DNA of 64,000 bases from Austwickia sp. TVS 96-490-7B (GCF_019331795.1 NZ_JAHPZL010000001.1:223364-287363); one strand, 5' to 3'; shown: positions 32,700-43,224, numbered from the stretch's first letter. Notes: a model not told the origin generated them from the letters alone. Numbers and translations: made by a program.

Positions 32700-33647
32700 A
32701 TGACTGGGATCTCACACGCATCTACCTCTGCCGTGGCCGCACCGGCACCTCCCCCGCTCGCCGCAATATCGGCACGGGGCTTGTCTCGTCGGTACGGCGA
32801 GGTCCACGCGGTGGCGGGGGTGGATTTGACTGTCTGCCCTGGTGAGGTCGTTGCGTTTCTCGGGCCGAATGGCGCGGGAAAGACCAGCCTGATTGACATG
32901 GTTCTCGGTTTGGGCCGCCCTGATGAGGGTGAGGTCGAGGTGTTTGGGTTGCGCCCTCGAGCTGCGGTGGAGCGCGGGTTGGTCTCTGCGGTGTTGCAGA
33001 GCGGCGGTTTGCTCCCGGATCTGACGGTCCGGGAGATCGTAGAGCTCACCGGTGGTCTGTTTGCGCAATCTTTGCCTCCTGAGCAGATCCTGTCCTTTGC
33101 TGGCATCGCGCATTTAGCGGGGCGGAAGGTGCGGACGTGCTCTGGGGGTGAGCAGCAGCGGATTCGGTTTGCAATGGCGTTGGTCAACGATCCGTTGTTG
33201 TTGGTTCTTGACGAGCCGACGACAGGGATGGACGTGGAGGGGCGTCGGCGGTTTTGGGGCGCGATCCACGCTGACGCTCAGGCAGGTCGGACGGTGCTTT
33301 TTGCCACGCACTATTTGGAGGAGGCTGATACCTATGCCGACCGGATTGTGTTGATGTCTCATGGCCGGATCGTTGCTGATGGGACGGTCGCCCAGATTCG
33401 GTCGACAGTGGCGGGGCGCAAGGTGCGCGCCACACTAGAAGACGCAGACGAGGCGGCAGTGCGTACGGCGTTGGCGGGCCTGAAGGTGGCCGATGTCGAG
33501 GTTCGCGGGTCGACGTTAATGGTGACGACGGACGATTCTGACGGGGTGGCTCACGTGTTGCTCCGAGATCGGTTGGCGCATGATCTGGAAATTATGTCTC
33601 CCGGTTTGGATGATGCATTTTTGGCGTTGACCGGTGACGTCCGATGA
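32700..33647 (+). CDS. ABC transporter ATPase (DrrA/CcmA type)
   Basis: Starts MTGISHASTS; the longer frame from 32634 is not conserved. Walker A GPNGAGKTSLI, signature RTCSGGEQQRIRFAMAL, Walker B LLVLDEPTTGMD and switch TVLFATHYLEEAD define a drug/lantibiotic-type exporter NBD, with an extra ~90-residue C-terminal domain. It overlaps the permease gene by 4 bases (ATGA) and is followed by HK and RR genes in one operon, the standard layout for LiaRS/DesKR-like modules where the kinase senses envelope stress or membrane state. Confidence 0.93.
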   Translation: MTGISHASTSAVAAPAPPPLAAISARGLSRRYGEVHAVAGVDLTVCPGEVVAFLGPNGAGKTSLIDMVLGLGRPDEGEVEVFGLRPRAAVERGLVSAVLQSGGLLPDLTVREIVELTGGLFAQSLPPEQILSFAGIAHLAGRKVRTCSGGEQQRIRFAMALVNDPLLLVLDEPTTGMDVEGRRRFWGAIHADAQAGRTVLFATHYLEEADTYADRIVLMSHGRIVADGTVAQIRSTVAGRKVRATLEDADEAAVRTALAGLKVADVEVRGSTLMVTTDDSDGVAHVLLRDRLAHDLEIMSPGLDDAFLALTGDVR

Positions 33648-34450
33648 GTGCCGTTGATGTTGTACGTCGTGATGTCGCTACTGAGGTCGCTGCCCGCCGG
33701 GTGGTGGCTGGGGGCATGAATCGGGCGTTGCTGCGGGTTGAGATCCGTCGAGTGCTGCGTGATCGGAGCGCTCTAGGTTTTGCAGTGCTGATGCCGGTCG
33801 CATTTTTTCTGATGTGGGGCCGCAACCCGGCTTATGCTGATCTTCCTTATGGGCGAGGCACTGTGGGGGCAAACATCATGACTGGGATGGCCTTGTATGG
33901 AGCGCTGATTTCCACGATGTCTGCAGGGACCGCCGTGTCCACCGAACGGGCCACGGGGTGGAGCCGGCAGCTCCGTCTCACTCCATTGCAACCCGCGACG
34001 TATATCGCGGTGAAATGTTTCACCGGCATGCTAGCTGGGGCTCTATCCATCACGTCCGTGTATGTTGCTGCTGCGATTTCCGGCGTACGGATGCCGGTGG
34101 ATTTATGGTTCAGCACTGGCGTGGTGACATGGGTGGGCTCTGCGATCTTTTCTGCTTTTGGTCTGTTCATGGGTTACATGTTCCGCTCGGAGAACGCCAT
34201 GAAGGTCATTGGCCCATCAATGGCGCTTCTGGCGTTCTTTGGTGGCTTATTTATGCCATTAAATCAGATGGCAGATATAGTGCAGACCATCGCGCCATAC
34301 ACCCCCATGTATGGCATTCACGAAATAGCGTTAGCCCCATATGGCGAGGGCACGTTGGCCTGGACCTCGGTCATTAACGCGGCAGGATGGTTGGCGGTGT
34401 TCGCTGTGGGAGCAGCATGGCGTATGAGCAAGGACACCGCACGCGTCTGA
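33644..34450 (+). CDS. ABC-2 type exporter permease
   Basis: 268 residues with six predicted helices: ALGFAVLMPVAFFLMWG, NIMTGMALYGALISTMSAGT, AGALSITSVYVAAAISG, VTWVGSAIFSAFGLFMGYMF, KVIGPSMALLAFFGGLFMP and WTSVINAAGWLAVFAVGAAW. STERATGWSRQLRLTPLQPATYIAVK is the typical cytoplasmic loop (ER..Gt...lr.tPl....y...K) of ABC2 permeases. ATG overlaps the ATPase stop. An internal ATG (MNRALLRVEIRR) is an alternative start. It forms a drug/peptide exporter with the ATPase. Confidence 0.9.
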   Translation: MSAVDVVRRDVATEVAARRVVAGGMNRALLRVEIRRVLRDRSALGFAVLMPVAFFLMWGRNPAYADLPYGRGTVGANIMTGMALYGALISTMSAGTAVSTERATGWSRQLRLTPLQPATYIAVKCFTGMLAGALSITSVYVAAAISGVRMPVDLWFSTGVVTWVGSAIFSAFGLFMGYMFRSENAMKVIGPSMALLAFFGGLFMPLNQMADIVQTIAPYTPMYGIHEIALAPYGEGTLAWTSVINAAGWLAVFAVGAAWRMSKDTARV

Positions 34451-34507
34451 CCTGCAATGTCAGTCGTCACGAAGGCCAGCAGTCACGAAGACACCGTCAG
34501 GAGCATC

Positions 34508-35680
34508 ATGGATCTACGGCGGCATGTGAGGGGTCGAAGTGAGTCCCTGGTCGGCGTCTGGTGGACAGTTTTTTGGCTGAGCCTCTTGGTGCCGAGTGTC
34601 GTGGATGCGGGGCGACGCGGTGGCAGTGTTGGGTGGCTCACGGTCGGGCTGTATCTCGTCGGCGCGACAGGTTACGCCGTAGCGACCTTTGCGGGGTTCC
34701 TTGCCGTCGCCACGGAGACCAGGCCGAGTCGAGCGGTCTGGATCGGGACAGCGGTCGCTGGGATAGCTGCTGTCAGCGCTTATCTGGTCATCGGCCCGGC
34801 GGGGTTGGCGTTGTTGCCCTATCTCGCGGTGGCGGTGGTGGCGGCAGCACCGGCCTGGGTGTCATTGCCGATCGTGGGGATCCTCGTCGCGGGGCTGTGG
34901 TATGACGTGGGTGGGGTGACTCGCGGGGCTGATATCGACGGAGTGCTCATAGGGACAGTTATCGCAGCAGCAAGTGTCATCACGGCGAAATTTTCTGCGG
35001 GCCGTCACGCGCTCACCCAGCGGTATCAACGAGACATTGTCGCTTTACAGATCCATAACGAGCGCAACCGGATGGCTCGTGACCTGCATGACATTCTTGG
35101 ACATTCTCTGACAGTCATTGCGGTCAAAGCGGAACTGGCGGGAAAGCTTCTCGATCGGGACACTGATGCTGCTCGTCGAGAGCTAGCTGATGTGGAGATA
35201 TTGGCGCGCGCCGCACTCAGTGATGTGCGTGCCACCGTCAACAACTACCGGGAGGTCTCATTGTCAGCCGAGCTGGTCCAAGCACGAAAGGCCCTGACTG
35301 ACGCTGGAATCCGCGCGCGCCTCCCCGGAGTGGTCGATGATGTGCATCCCGATCTGCGCGATCTGTTCGCGTGGACAGTGCGGGAAGCAGTCACCAATGT
35401 GGTCCGCCATTCTCGGGCGACACAGTGCGACATCTCCGTGACCCGAGACCAGCTGACGGTCATCGATAACGGCGTGGGGCCGGACAGCACCGCAACGGCC
35501 TCTGCTGGGCATGGACTTGACGGACTGCGGGAGCGGGCTCGCCTCGCTCAGGCTCGCCTTGATATCGGGCCCGCACATCCCGACAGCCACAGCAGGCCCG
35601 GGTTCCGCCTCATCATGTCCGCCGACTCTGTCACCTGCGGCCTGGACGCCATCGCAGAGGCTGGGCAGGAACAGCCATGA
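34508..35680 (+). CDS. Sensor histidine kinase (DesK-like)
   Basis: Five hydrophobic helices in the first 155 residues and almost no extracytoplasmic loops, then a coiled helix and RNRMARDLHDILGHSLTVIAVKAELA with the phospho-accepting His of HisKA_3, and a HATPase domain (EAVTNVVRHSRAT, VIDNGVG, GHGLDGLRERARL). ATG 34508 behind CAGGAGCATC is preferred over ATG 34457, which lacks a ribosome site. This is the DesK/LiaS-like layout sensing the membrane itself. It overlaps the response regulator by 4 bases. Confidence 0.92.
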   Translation: MDLRRHVRGRSESLVGVWWTVFWLSLLVPSVVDAGRRGGSVGWLTVGLYLVGATGYAVATFAGFLAVATETRPSRAVWIGTAVAGIAAVSAYLVIGPAGLALLPYLAVAVVAAAPAWVSLPIVGILVAGLWYDVGGVTRGADIDGVLIGTVIAAASVITAKFSAGRHALTQRYQRDIVALQIHNERNRMARDLHDILGHSLTVIAVKAELAGKLLDRDTDAARRELADVEILARAALSDVRATVNNYREVSLSAELVQARKALTDAGIRARLPGVVDDVHPDLRDLFAWTVREAVTNVVRHSRATQCDISVTRDQLTVIDNGVGPDSTATASAGHGLDGLRERARLAQARLDIGPAHPDSHSRPGFRLIMSADSVTCGLDAIAEAGQEQP

Positions 35681-36291
35681 CGCTACGGCTCCTCCTCGCT
35701 GACGACCAGGCTCTCGTCCGAGGTGCGATCGCTGCATTGCTCAACATGGAACATGATCTTGACGTGGTCGCCCAGGTGAGCCGCGGCGATCAGGTGGTGG
35801 AAGCTTGCCGCGTCCACCGTCCCGATGTCGTTTTAATGGACGTTGACATGCCAGGGATGGATGGCTTGGCTGCCACGGCGGCGTTACGTCAGGCTTGGCC
35901 CGACATCAAGGTTCTTGTCGTCACGACGTTTGGACGGCCGGGTTTCCTCAAACGCGCGATGACCAGCGGCGCGCATGGCTTCGTCGTGAAAGACACTCCC
36001 GCTGAGGAGCTCGCTGACGCCGTACGGCGGGTCGCGGGGGGTTTGCGTGTCGTCGATCCAGCTCTCGCCGCGGACAGTCTGGCTTTTGGCGAGTCTCCGC
36101 TGACACCCCGCGAGACGGAGGTGTTGCAAGCTGCTGCGGACGGGTCGACTGTCGCGGTGATCGCTCGGCGAGTGCATTTGTCTGAGGGGACGGTGCGCAA
36201 TCATTTGTCGGCAGCGATGGGTAAAACCGGTGGTGGCACCCGCGCGGAGGCGGTACGGGTGGCGTCGGGTCATGGGTGGATTGTGGGTTAG
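35677..36291 (+). CDS. LuxR-family response regulator (DesR-like)
   Basis: 204 residues. Receiver: [18 protein letters not shown], Asp in [14 protein letters not shown], Thr in [11 protein letters not shown], Lys in [63 protein letters not shown]. The [17 protein letters not shown] signature is the DesR subgroup. It is coupled to the kinase by a 4-base overlap and likely controls the ABC genes in the same operon. Confidence 0.94.
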   Translation: MTLRLLLADDQALVRGAIAALLNMEHDLDVVAQVSRGDQVVEACRVHRPDVVLMDVDMPGMDGLAATAALRQAWPDIKVLVVTTFGRPGFLKRAMTSGAHGFVVKDTPAEELADAVRRVAGGLRVVDPALAADSLAFGESPLTPRETEVLQAAADGSTVAVIARRVHLSEGTVRNHLSAAMGKTGGGTRAEAVRVASGHGWIVG

Positions 36292-36476
36292 TTCCAGACG
36301 GGATGTGGCGGGCGCTGTCCCCAGCCGCAGACAGCTTCGCCAACACCGTTGAGGTCGTAAGTGATCGGGTCGTCTTGGGTTTGGCTCCGCCTGGCCGATG
36401 GGGTCATGGTTGCCCGCTGACGGCAGCCAAGAGCTGTTGCCCCCGTCCTGGATCTTCGACGTCGAAGGAGCCGTTC

Positions 36477-38021
36477 ATGGCCGTGTTCACCCGACGCACC
36501 TCTCAGGAAATGCCCCGTAAGGAAGCTGCCGGGCCAGTGGATTTAGACACGGTGTCACTCGCGGTGCAACGGTGCTGCGCGGCTTCTACTTTCGACGAGG
36601 CCATTGAGCGGGGTTTTGCGGATTTGGTGCGTGATGGCGGTTGGACGTTTGGGGTGGTCTGGCGCGTCAGCGCCTCTGATGACCGGCTGGAGTTTGAACG
36701 GTCGGTAGGAGTCATTCCGGAACTGTTCATGTCACGCGGTCAGGGTTTTACGTATCGTCGCGGGGAGGGCGCGGCTGGGCAGGCATGGTCGACGGCAGGG
36801 GTGGCTTTCGTCGCGGACATCGCTGATATTGGCGGTGAAACGGCCCAGTTCGCGTTGCAGGCGGGGATGCGTTCGGCATTGGCGTTTCCCTTGACCGAGG
36901 ATGACGCGGTGGTGGGGGTGGCCGAGTTCGTCTCTGATCATCCGTTGGATCCTCGGGTGGTGCCGGTGATGCGGATGGTGGCGTGCACGTTGGGTCTGGT
37001 GTTGAGCAGGTTGCGTTCGGCTGAGCGGATCAAAGAGTCCCGGCAGGATTTGCGGGCGACCAGCGCAGTGCTGCGCAATGTCAACAGCGCAGCGGACGAA
37101 CAGGACGCCGTCCGGGCCGCGTTGGAGACCATCCGCACCGAATTTGGGTGGGCTTATGGGTCGGTGTGGCGGATCAACTCGGAGGGTGTGCTGGCGTTTG
37201 AGGTGGAGTCGGGTGATGCGGGCAAGGAGTTCCGCACGGTGACTCGTTCCGCGACGTTCGCTAAGGGGGTGGGATTAGCGGGGCGGACGTGGAGCAGCGG
37301 CGACCTGGTTTTTGAACCTGATATGTCGCTGGTTACTGATTGCGTGCGGGCTCCCGCCGCTGGTCGAGCCGGGGTCAAAGCTGGGGTGTGTGTGCCGTTA
37401 CGGATCGACGGAGAAATCGTAGGCACGATGGATTTCTTCAGTACGTCGTCGATGGTATTAAGTCCCGATCGGAAAGAAGCGCTGCGTAATACCGCTTTTT
37501 TGGTGTCGGATTCGCTGGACCGGCAACGGTCCACAGCACGGATCCGCGGCGCAGGTCAAGATTTGCTGTCCTCAATCACCGATGTGGAACACAACGTGCA
37601 ACTCGCCACAGACGTAGTGACTCAAGCACAACAGATCACCAGTAATGCCAGCACGATCGTGGAGCAGCTGTCCGCGTCGAGCCGGGAGATCGGTGCCGTC
37701 GTCAAAGTCATCACGGGGATCGCAGAGCAGACCAATCTGTTGGCGTTGAACGCGACGATCGAAGCGGCCCGCGCTGGAGAGGCCGGTAAGGGTTTCGCGG
37801 TGGTCGCTGGTGAGGTCAAGGAATTAGCTCGGGAAACGTCGTCAGCAACGGAGGAGGTGGGTTCACAGGTGCGAGCGATCCAAAATGATGCTCACAGCGT
37901 GGTGGGTGCCTTGGCGCAGATCCAGTCGACGGTAGAACGCATCAACGAAGTGCAACAGGTGATCACCGGGGTGCTGCATGAGCAAAACCTGGTGACCCGT
38001 CGGGTCCTAGACAACAGCTGA
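36477..38021 (+). CDS. Soluble GAF-GAF methyl-accepting chemotaxis-like protein
   Basis: Starts [10 protein letters not shown] behind GAAGGAGCCGTTC. Two GAF domains (residues ~25-180 and ~200-350) share the blocks [12 protein letters not shown] / [12 protein letters not shown] and [15 protein letters not shown] / [15 protein letters not shown]. The C-terminal ~150 residues form an MCP signalling helix pair with the conserved hairpin [19 protein letters not shown] followed by [19 protein letters not shown]. No transmembrane helix is present, so it senses cytoplasmic ligands, like other soluble receptors. The signalling domain is short, lacking long methylation helices. No che genes are nearby. 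Presence implies a chemosensory pathway elsewhere or divergence to another output. Confidence 0.9.
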   Translation: MAVFTRRTSQEMPRKEAAGPVDLDTVSLAVQRCCAASTFDEAIERGFADLVRDGGWTFGVVWRVSASDDRLEFERSVGVIPELFMSRGQGFTYRRGEGAAGQAWSTAGVAFVADIADIGGETAQFALQAGMRSALAFPLTEDDAVVGVAEFVSDHPLDPRVVPVMRMVACTLGLVLSRLRSAERIKESRQDLRATSAVLRNVNSAADEQDAVRAALETIRTEFGWAYGSVWRINSEGVLAFEVESGDAGKEFRTVTRSATFAKGVGLAGRTWSSGDLVFEPDMSLVTDCVRAPAAGRAGVKAGVCVPLRIDGEIVGTMDFFSTSSMVLSPDRKEALRNTAFLVSDSLDRQRSTARIRGAGQDLLSSITDVEHNVQLATDVVTQAQQITSNASTIVEQLSASSREIGAVVKVITGIAEQTNLLALNATIEAARAGEAGKGFAVVAGEVKELARETSSATEEVGSQVRAIQNDAHSVVGALAQIQSTVERINEVQQVITGVLHEQNLVTRRVLDNS

Positions 38022-38054
38022 GCTGGCCCACCCGGATCGGGTAGACCAGCTCAG
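38018..38054 (+). terminator. Terminator after the MCP-like gene
   Basis: CTGAGCTGG...CCAGCTCAG arms with an inner CACCCG/CGGGTA pairing, overlapping the stop codon. Confidence 0.65.
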
Positions 38055-38148
38055 TGCAGGTCCGGCTGGGTGTTTCACCGCTGATCAGCGGCCTGACTCC
38101 GGGTGAACTGGGGGTTCCAGCCGCCCCCGCCGTCGTACCGTCGGCAGG

Positions 38149-39273
38149 TCAATGGCGAGGTTTAAACCCGGGGATCGACTGCCCGAGCCAAGCGAAGACC
38201 TTCGGGGTCTCGCTCTGCCACAAATCCCACCGGTGACCACCGTCGAGGAGCACCACCGACTTCATGGAGGTGGGGGCGTGCGTGGCGCCCATAAATGCTT
38301 CGACATCGGGCCAGAACGGACTTTGTTTGCCCACCTGGAGATACATGGCCACTGCCGGTGGTTTGTTTTTCATTTGAGCCACCAGGTCATAGCGTGCGGC
38401 GCGAGGACTTCCCGCAGCCCAGGGGGCGCCGGTCGCAAAGTCCGGTTTGACGTAGCCACCGAGGTTGGCGATCGCTCCGAAGGTTTCGCTGTGATGCATT
38501 CCCATCAGAGTCGCGCAGTAGCCACCGATGGAATATCCCACCGCAGCCCACGAGTCTCGGTGGGGTTCGGCTCGGAAGTGCTTACGGATGAAGGTGGGCA
38601 CGTCCTTGCTCACCCAGGTCTCCATCTGGGCTTTGCCGGGGTCGCCGTTGACGCATTCGCTGTCGACGTCGGAGGGGATGGTGATCTGCGGCGCGACAAA
38701 AATGGTGTCGCGCATGCGTCCGCTGGAGCTCGCTTCATCGAGGAGCACGGGAGCGTTCATCTTGGAGGTCCACCCTGAGGGTGATCCCGGGAAACCGTGG
38801 AAAGCTTCGATGACCGGGTAGCGCTTGTCCTTAGCCTCAGGCATTTCGTAGTCGTGTGGCAGATAGACCCAGATCTGTCCGGTGAGTTTGCTCTCGGTTC
38901 CGGTGTAGGTGTACTTCTGCAAGCGCTCGCCCGGTTGGGGCAGCGGGGGGTACGACGTAGGAACTGGCGCGGCCGGAGCAGCCCCAGGCACCTGGACACC
39001 GGCGGCCTTGGCGGCGTCGCCGTCCTGTTTGACCTGTTCCTTCGGGGCAGCGCCCATCAGGTCAGACCAGGAGGAATACCACCCGTTGCTGCTGTTCATG
39101 TAGGTGGCGACGGCCAGGATGACCATGACGTTGACCAAAATCTGCAATCCGGCGCGGGAAATGGCTTTCAGCCAGGTCCCGGCGAGTTGTGGCATCACCC
39201 AGATCGCCACGAAGAGGCAGATGAAGGCGAGCGAGATCATCGTGGCCGTGAACGGTAAACCGGTGAGCTCCAC
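38149..39273 (-). CDS. Antigen-85-like esterase with two N-terminal membrane helices
   Basis: GTG start (MELTGLPFTATMISLAFI...). Two N-terminal transmembrane helices and an external linker precede an esterase-D/antigen-85-type alpha/beta hydrolase domain (residues ~125-370): PVIEAFHGFPGSPSGW, nucleophile elbow VGYSIGGYCATLMG, and LLDGGHRWDLW with the catalytic His. A close paralogue lies at 61039-62169, starting MELTGIPFTATT, next to lysX. Antigen 85 proteins transfer mycolic acids, but mycolates are not expected here, so acyl transfer or hydrolysis on another envelope lipid is likely. The region upstream (666 bases to arcA) is shared with the arc promoter. Confidence 0.88.
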   Translation of the reverse strand: MELTGLPFTATMISLAFICLFVAIWVMPQLAGTWLKAISRAGLQILVNVMVILAVATYMNSSNGWYSSWSDLMGAAPKEQVKQDGDAAKAAGVQVPGAAPAAPVPTSYPPLPQPGERLQKYTYTGTESKLTGQIWVYLPHDYEMPEAKDKRYPVIEAFHGFPGSPSGWTSKMNAPVLLDEASSSGRMRDTIFVAPQITIPSDVDSECVNGDPGKAQMETWVSKDVPTFIRKHFRAEPHRDSWAAVGYSIGGYCATLMGMHHSETFGAIANLGGYVKPDFATGAPWAAGSPRAARYDLVAQMKNKPPAVAMYLQVGKQSPFWPDVEAFMGATHAPTSMKSVVLLDGGHRWDLWQSETPKVFAWLGQSIPGFKPRH

Positions 39274-39939
39274 CAGATCGGGACCTTCCTGTTTGCGAAT
39301 CTCTGCCGTCGCCCTCTGACGGCAGACGCCCCGGTGCCGGACTGGGTGTTCCCGTCACCCTGCCGCCCCGTTGCAGATACTGTCATCGACGCTAGCGGGT
39401 GGACCTGCATGTGGGCTGAGCCTGTGACCTGTGGATGCACTCACCGAGCGATCCCCCACCTCTGATTGAATTTCTTTGACACCCAGTGATATTCACAATA
39501 TGGGCCACAGGTGGGCCCCTCATTCCGCCGGCACCAGCTACCCGATGCAGACATTCCCTGACGCGGCACACCTGTGGTGCGGCCCAGGATCACGGTTCCG
39601 GTGGGCAGGAGTAGGGTTCGAGGTGACACGTCACACCAGTCGAACGACCGCACTGAGGTGTCGTCAAAGACTCTCGGCTCGACTTGTCAGCGCGACGCAA
39701 TGAGCCTCCAGCACTGACTGTGACGCACATCACATGACTAGGGTCGACAGTGGCGTGAATATATGCCGCCACGCGACCGCGGCATAGGACCAACAACCCT
39801 GTGTGGCTATTCATTGGCGCCGAACTTTCCCACACAGACGTCTGGTTCGCCCTGGACATCGCGTCCTAGAGTCGTGGACAACCCCCTCGAACGCCACCAC
39901 GGACGGTCGACACGACCGATTCCACGGAAAGGATGGGTC
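39274..39939. other. Divergent intergenic region upstream of arcA
   Basis: 666 bases without a credible gene; it holds the CRP-type site at 39719-39734 and must contain promoters for arcA and the esterase gene. TGAATATAT (39756-39764) and TATTCATT (39808-39815) are partly complementary AT-rich half-sites that could be ARG boxes for ArgR, though neither fits the consensus well. Confidence 0.6.
39719..39734 (+). promoter_or_regulatory. CRP/GlxR-type operator upstream of arcA
   Basis: TGTGA-CGCACA-TCACA is a perfect match to the CRP-family consensus TGTGA-N6-TCACA, 206 bases before the arcA start. In actinobacteria this site is bound by cAMP-dependent Crp/GlxR. It suggests catabolite or energy control of arginine fermentation. 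Confidence 0.75.
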
Positions 39940-41169
39940 ATGCCCAAGGCCTATGTAGGATCCGAGGTCGGGCAGCTGAAGAGAGTCATTCTTCACCGCC
40001 CCGGCCAAGAACTCGCCCGACTCACCCCGAGCAACAAGGACGAGCTCCTTTTCGATGAAATTCCCTGGGTTGAAAAAGCCCAGGAAGAGCACGACGAGTT
40101 CGCCAACACCCTGCGCGGCCTGGGCGTGGAGGTCCTCTACCTCGAACAACTCCTCGCGGAAACCCTCGACATTCCTGAGGCCCGCGAGCACCTGTTGAAA
40201 CAGCTGCTGGATATTGAGGTCTTCGGGCCCGGCGCGATCGACCCGCTGACCCGCCTGCTGTCCTCGGTCACCGCCGACGAACTCGCTGGCTTCCTCATCG
40301 GTGGCCTCACCAAAGCCGAGGCCCTGGAGCATGGCGTCGATGTGAAGAGCTCCCTGGCCTTCGCCACCATGGACTCCGACCGCTTCCTGCTGGCCCCGCT
40401 GCCCAACCACCTGTTCACCCGCGACACCTCCTGCTGGGTGTATGGCGGCGTCGCCGTGAACTCGATGCGGTGGAGCGCTCGCATCCGCGAGTCCATGAAC
40501 TACGACACCATCTACCGCTACCACCCGACCCTGTCGGTATGCGCGCCATTCGAGCGGTGGGGCGGCGGACTCGGCGTGGGCCACGCCACCATGGAAGGTG
40601 GCGACGTCCACGTCCTGGGCCGCGGTGCCGTCATGATCGGGATGAGTGAGCGCACCTCCCCGCAGGGCGTGGAGCGCCTGGCTGGCCAGCTGTTTGCCAA
40701 GGGCGCTGCGACGAAGGTCCTGGGGATCCAGCTGCCGTCGTCCCGCGCCACGATGCACCTGGACACCGTGATGTCGATGGTCGACGACCACAGCTTCACG
40801 AAGTTCGCCGGGCTCGGCATGCTGCCGTCGTACACCCTCGAACCGGGCGACGGAACGGACTTGAAAGTCACCGCGCACGCCCCGGAGAAGATGCACGACG
40901 CGATCGCTGACGCCCTAGGCATCGACTCCGTGCGCACCTTGACGGCCCCACAGAGCATGGGTGCTGCCGAGCGCGAGCAGTGGGATGACGGATGCAACGT
41001 GCTGACCGTGCGTCCCGGTGTGGTCGTCGCCTATGAACGGAATGTCACGTCGAACCGTTTCCTGGAAGAGAACGGCGTCGAAGTGCACACGATCGCCGGT
41101 TCCGAACTGGGCCGTGGGCGTGGTGGCCCACGGTGCATGAGCTGCCCCATCGAGCGAGAGGACATCTGA
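39940..41169 (+). CDS. arcA: Arginine deiminase
   Basis: Converts arginine to citrulline and ammonia, first step of the ADI pathway. Starts [22 protein letters not shown] behind GGAAAGGATGGGTC; the frame upstream is not conserved. Catalytic motifs: [25 protein letters not shown], and the C-terminal nucleophile Cys in [13 protein letters not shown]. 409 residues is standard. arcB follows 4 bases after the stop. Ammonia released by this route protects against acid, and the pathway yields one ATP per arginine. Confidence 0.97.
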   Translation: MPKAYVGSEVGQLKRVILHRPGQELARLTPSNKDELLFDEIPWVEKAQEEHDEFANTLRGLGVEVLYLEQLLAETLDIPEAREHLLKQLLDIEVFGPGAIDPLTRLLSSVTADELAGFLIGGLTKAEALEHGVDVKSSLAFATMDSDRFLLAPLPNHLFTRDTSCWVYGGVAVNSMRWSARIRESMNYDTIYRYHPTLSVCAPFERWGGGLGVGHATMEGGDVHVLGRGAVMIGMSERTSPQGVERLAGQLFAKGAATKVLGIQLPSSRATMHLDTVMSMVDDHSFTKFAGLGMLPSYTLEPGDGTDLKVTAHAPEKMHDAIADALGIDSVRTLTAPQSMGAAEREQWDDGCNVLTVRPGVVVAYERNVTSNRFLEENGVEVHTIAGSELGRGRGGPRCMSCPIEREDI

Positions 41170-41173
41170 AGTC

Positions 41174-42175
41174 ATGGCCTTCAACCTGCGTCACCGTAAT
41201 TTCCTCAAGGAGATCGACTTCACTCCAGCGGAGTGGCGTCACCTGCTGAAGCTGTCTGCCGACCTGAAAGCCGCGAAATACGCGGGCACCGAGCAGCCGC
41301 GACTGAAGGGCAAGAACGTCGCCCTGATCTTCGAGAAGACCTCGACCCGTACCCGGTGCGCCTTCGAGGTCGCGGCGTACGACCAAGGCGCCGGGGTCAC
41401 CTACCTGGAGCCGAGCGGCTCCCAGATCGGGCACAAGGAGTCCATGAAGGACACCGCTCGCGTGCTGGGTCGCATGTACGACGGCATCGAGTACCGCGGA
41501 TCCTCGCAGTCTCTGGTGGAGACCCTGGGCGAGTTCGCTGGCGTCCCGGTGTGGAACGGCCTGACCGACGAATGGCACCCCACCCAGATGCTCGCTGACC
41601 AGCTGACGATGATCGAGCACTGCGACAAGCCGTTGTCACAGATCGCGTTCGCTTACCTCGGTGACGCCCGCAACAACGTGGGCAACTCCCTGCTCATCTC
41701 CGGCGCGATGGCTGGCATGGACGTGCGGATGGTCGCTCCGAAGGCGTTGCAGAACTCCGAGGAGATCATCGCTCAGGCCAAGGAGATCGCCGCGAAGACC
41801 GGGGCACGCATCACCATCACCGACGACGTGAAGGCGGGAGTCGCGGGCTGCGACTACCTCTACACCGACGTCTGGGTGTCAATGGGTGAGCCCAAGGAGG
41901 TCTGGGACGAGCGCATCACGTTGCTGAAGGACTACCAGATCAACGCTGCGGCGATGGCAGCCACGGGCAACCCGAACGTGAAGTTCATGCACTGTCTGCC
42001 GGCGTTCCACGACCGCAACACCAAGGTCGGCGAAGAGATCTACCAGGCGACCGGCATGGACGCCCTGGAAGTCACCGACGAGGTGTTCGAGTCGGACGCG
42101 TCGATCGTTTTCGACCAGGCTGAAAACCGTATGCACACGATCAAGGCGGTCATGGTCGCCACCCTGGGAGACTGA
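41174..42175 (+). CDS. arcB: Ornithine carbamoyltransferase (catabolic)
   Basis: Splits citrulline with phosphate into ornithine and carbamoyl phosphate in the ADI pathway. Motifs: carbamoyl-phosphate-binding [39 protein letters not shown] and the ornithine-binding HCLPAFHD. The sequence [21 protein letters not shown] is typical of catabolic OTCs. 333 residues. It lies between arcA and arcC with tiny gaps, so the three genes form one transcript. Confidence 0.97.
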   Translation: MAFNLRHRNFLKEIDFTPAEWRHLLKLSADLKAAKYAGTEQPRLKGKNVALIFEKTSTRTRCAFEVAAYDQGAGVTYLEPSGSQIGHKESMKDTARVLGRMYDGIEYRGSSQSLVETLGEFAGVPVWNGLTDEWHPTQMLADQLTMIEHCDKPLSQIAFAYLGDARNNVGNSLLISGAMAGMDVRMVAPKALQNSEEIIAQAKEIAAKTGARITITDDVKAGVAGCDYLYTDVWVSMGEPKEVWDERITLLKDYQINAAAMAATGNPNVKFMHCLPAFHDRNTKVGEEIYQATGMDALEVTDEVFESDASIVFDQAENRMHTIKAVMVATLGD

Positions 42176-42182
42176 GGAACCC

Positions 42183-43145
42183 ATGCGTATTGTCGTAGCG
42201 CTGGGCGGTAACGCCCTCCTGCAGCGTGGCCAGAAGCCGGATGCGGCGACCCAGATCGCCAACGCCGAGCGGGCCATCGCTTCTCTGGTGCCTCTGGCCC
42301 AGGAGCACGAGCTGGTCATCACGCACGGCAACGGCCCCCAGGTAGGTGTGCTGGCGTTGGAGTCCGCGCAGGACCCGAACTTGACTCGCCCGTACCCGCT
42401 GGACACCTTGGGCGCACAGACCCAGGGCATGATCGGCTACTGGATTTTGCAGTCCCTGCAGAACCATCTGCCTGGACGGCAGGTCGCAGCGATGGTCAAC
42501 CAGACCCTCGTGTTGGCCGACGACCCGGCGTTCGATGACCCCACCAAGTTCGTCGGTGAGGTGTACGACGAGGCTACGGCGCAGGCCAAGGCCGAGGAGA
42601 TGGGCTGGGTCGTCAAACCCGACGGGAAGTATTGGCGTCGGGTGGTGCCCTCACCGAAACCGCAGCGTGTGGTGGAGACTCGGATCATCCGGTCCCTGCT
42701 GCGCTCCGGGGTTCTCGTGGTGTGCAGTGGCGGCGGCGGCATCCCCGTCGTCCGCAACGAAGAGGGCAAACTCAGCGGCGTCGAAGCAGTCATCGACAAG
42801 GACCTCAGCGCCGCCGTGTTGGCTGAGCACCTTGAGGCCGATGCCCTGCTGATCGTGACCGATGTGCCCAACGTGATCCGGGGCTTCGGGACCGACCAGG
42901 CCGAGCCGATCCATCGTGCGACGCCGAAGTCGTTGCGTGACCTGGGTGCACCGGCCGGTTCGATGGGACCGAAGATCGAAGCGGCATGCCATTTCGTCGA
43001 GTTGACTGGCGACATGGCAGCGATCGGCAGCTTGGAGGACGCTGCCGGGATGCTGGCCGGCACGGCAGGTACCATCATCACGCCTGGCGGCGCCTACGGT
43101 TCGGTCGATGACCTCGGCCCGGACCGTCGCCCGACGGCATTCTGA
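42183..43145 (+). CDS. arcC: Carbamate kinase
   Basis: Uses carbamoyl phosphate to make ATP from ADP, the energy-yielding step of arginine fermentation. Starts MRIVVALGGNALLQRGQKP; ITHGNGPQVGVLALESA, VCSGGGGIPVV, EAVIDKDLSAAVLAEHL and SMGPKIEAACHFVE are family hallmarks. ~320 residues, standard. Starts 7 bases after arcB. A hairpin terminator at 43225-43257 lies before arcD, so arcD may be separately or partly transcribed. Confidence 0.97.
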   Translation: MRIVVALGGNALLQRGQKPDAATQIANAERAIASLVPLAQEHELVITHGNGPQVGVLALESAQDPNLTRPYPLDTLGAQTQGMIGYWILQSLQNHLPGRQVAAMVNQTLVLADDPAFDDPTKFVGEVYDEATAQAKAEEMGWVVKPDGKYWRRVVPSPKPQRVVETRIIRSLLRSGVLVVCSGGGGIPVVRNEEGKLSGVEAVIDKDLSAAVLAEHLEADALLIVTDVPNVIRGFGTDQAEPIHRATPKSLRDLGAPAGSMGPKIEAACHFVELTGDMAAIGSLEDAAGMLAGTAGTIITPGGAYGSVDDLGPDRRPTAF

Positions 43146-43224
43146 GGGATCTCCCACTCGGCAGGGCGGAGGTGGCGTACGACCGTCACACCCCGGTTCA
43201 CTTCCGCTCTGTCCTCCCCTCCGC

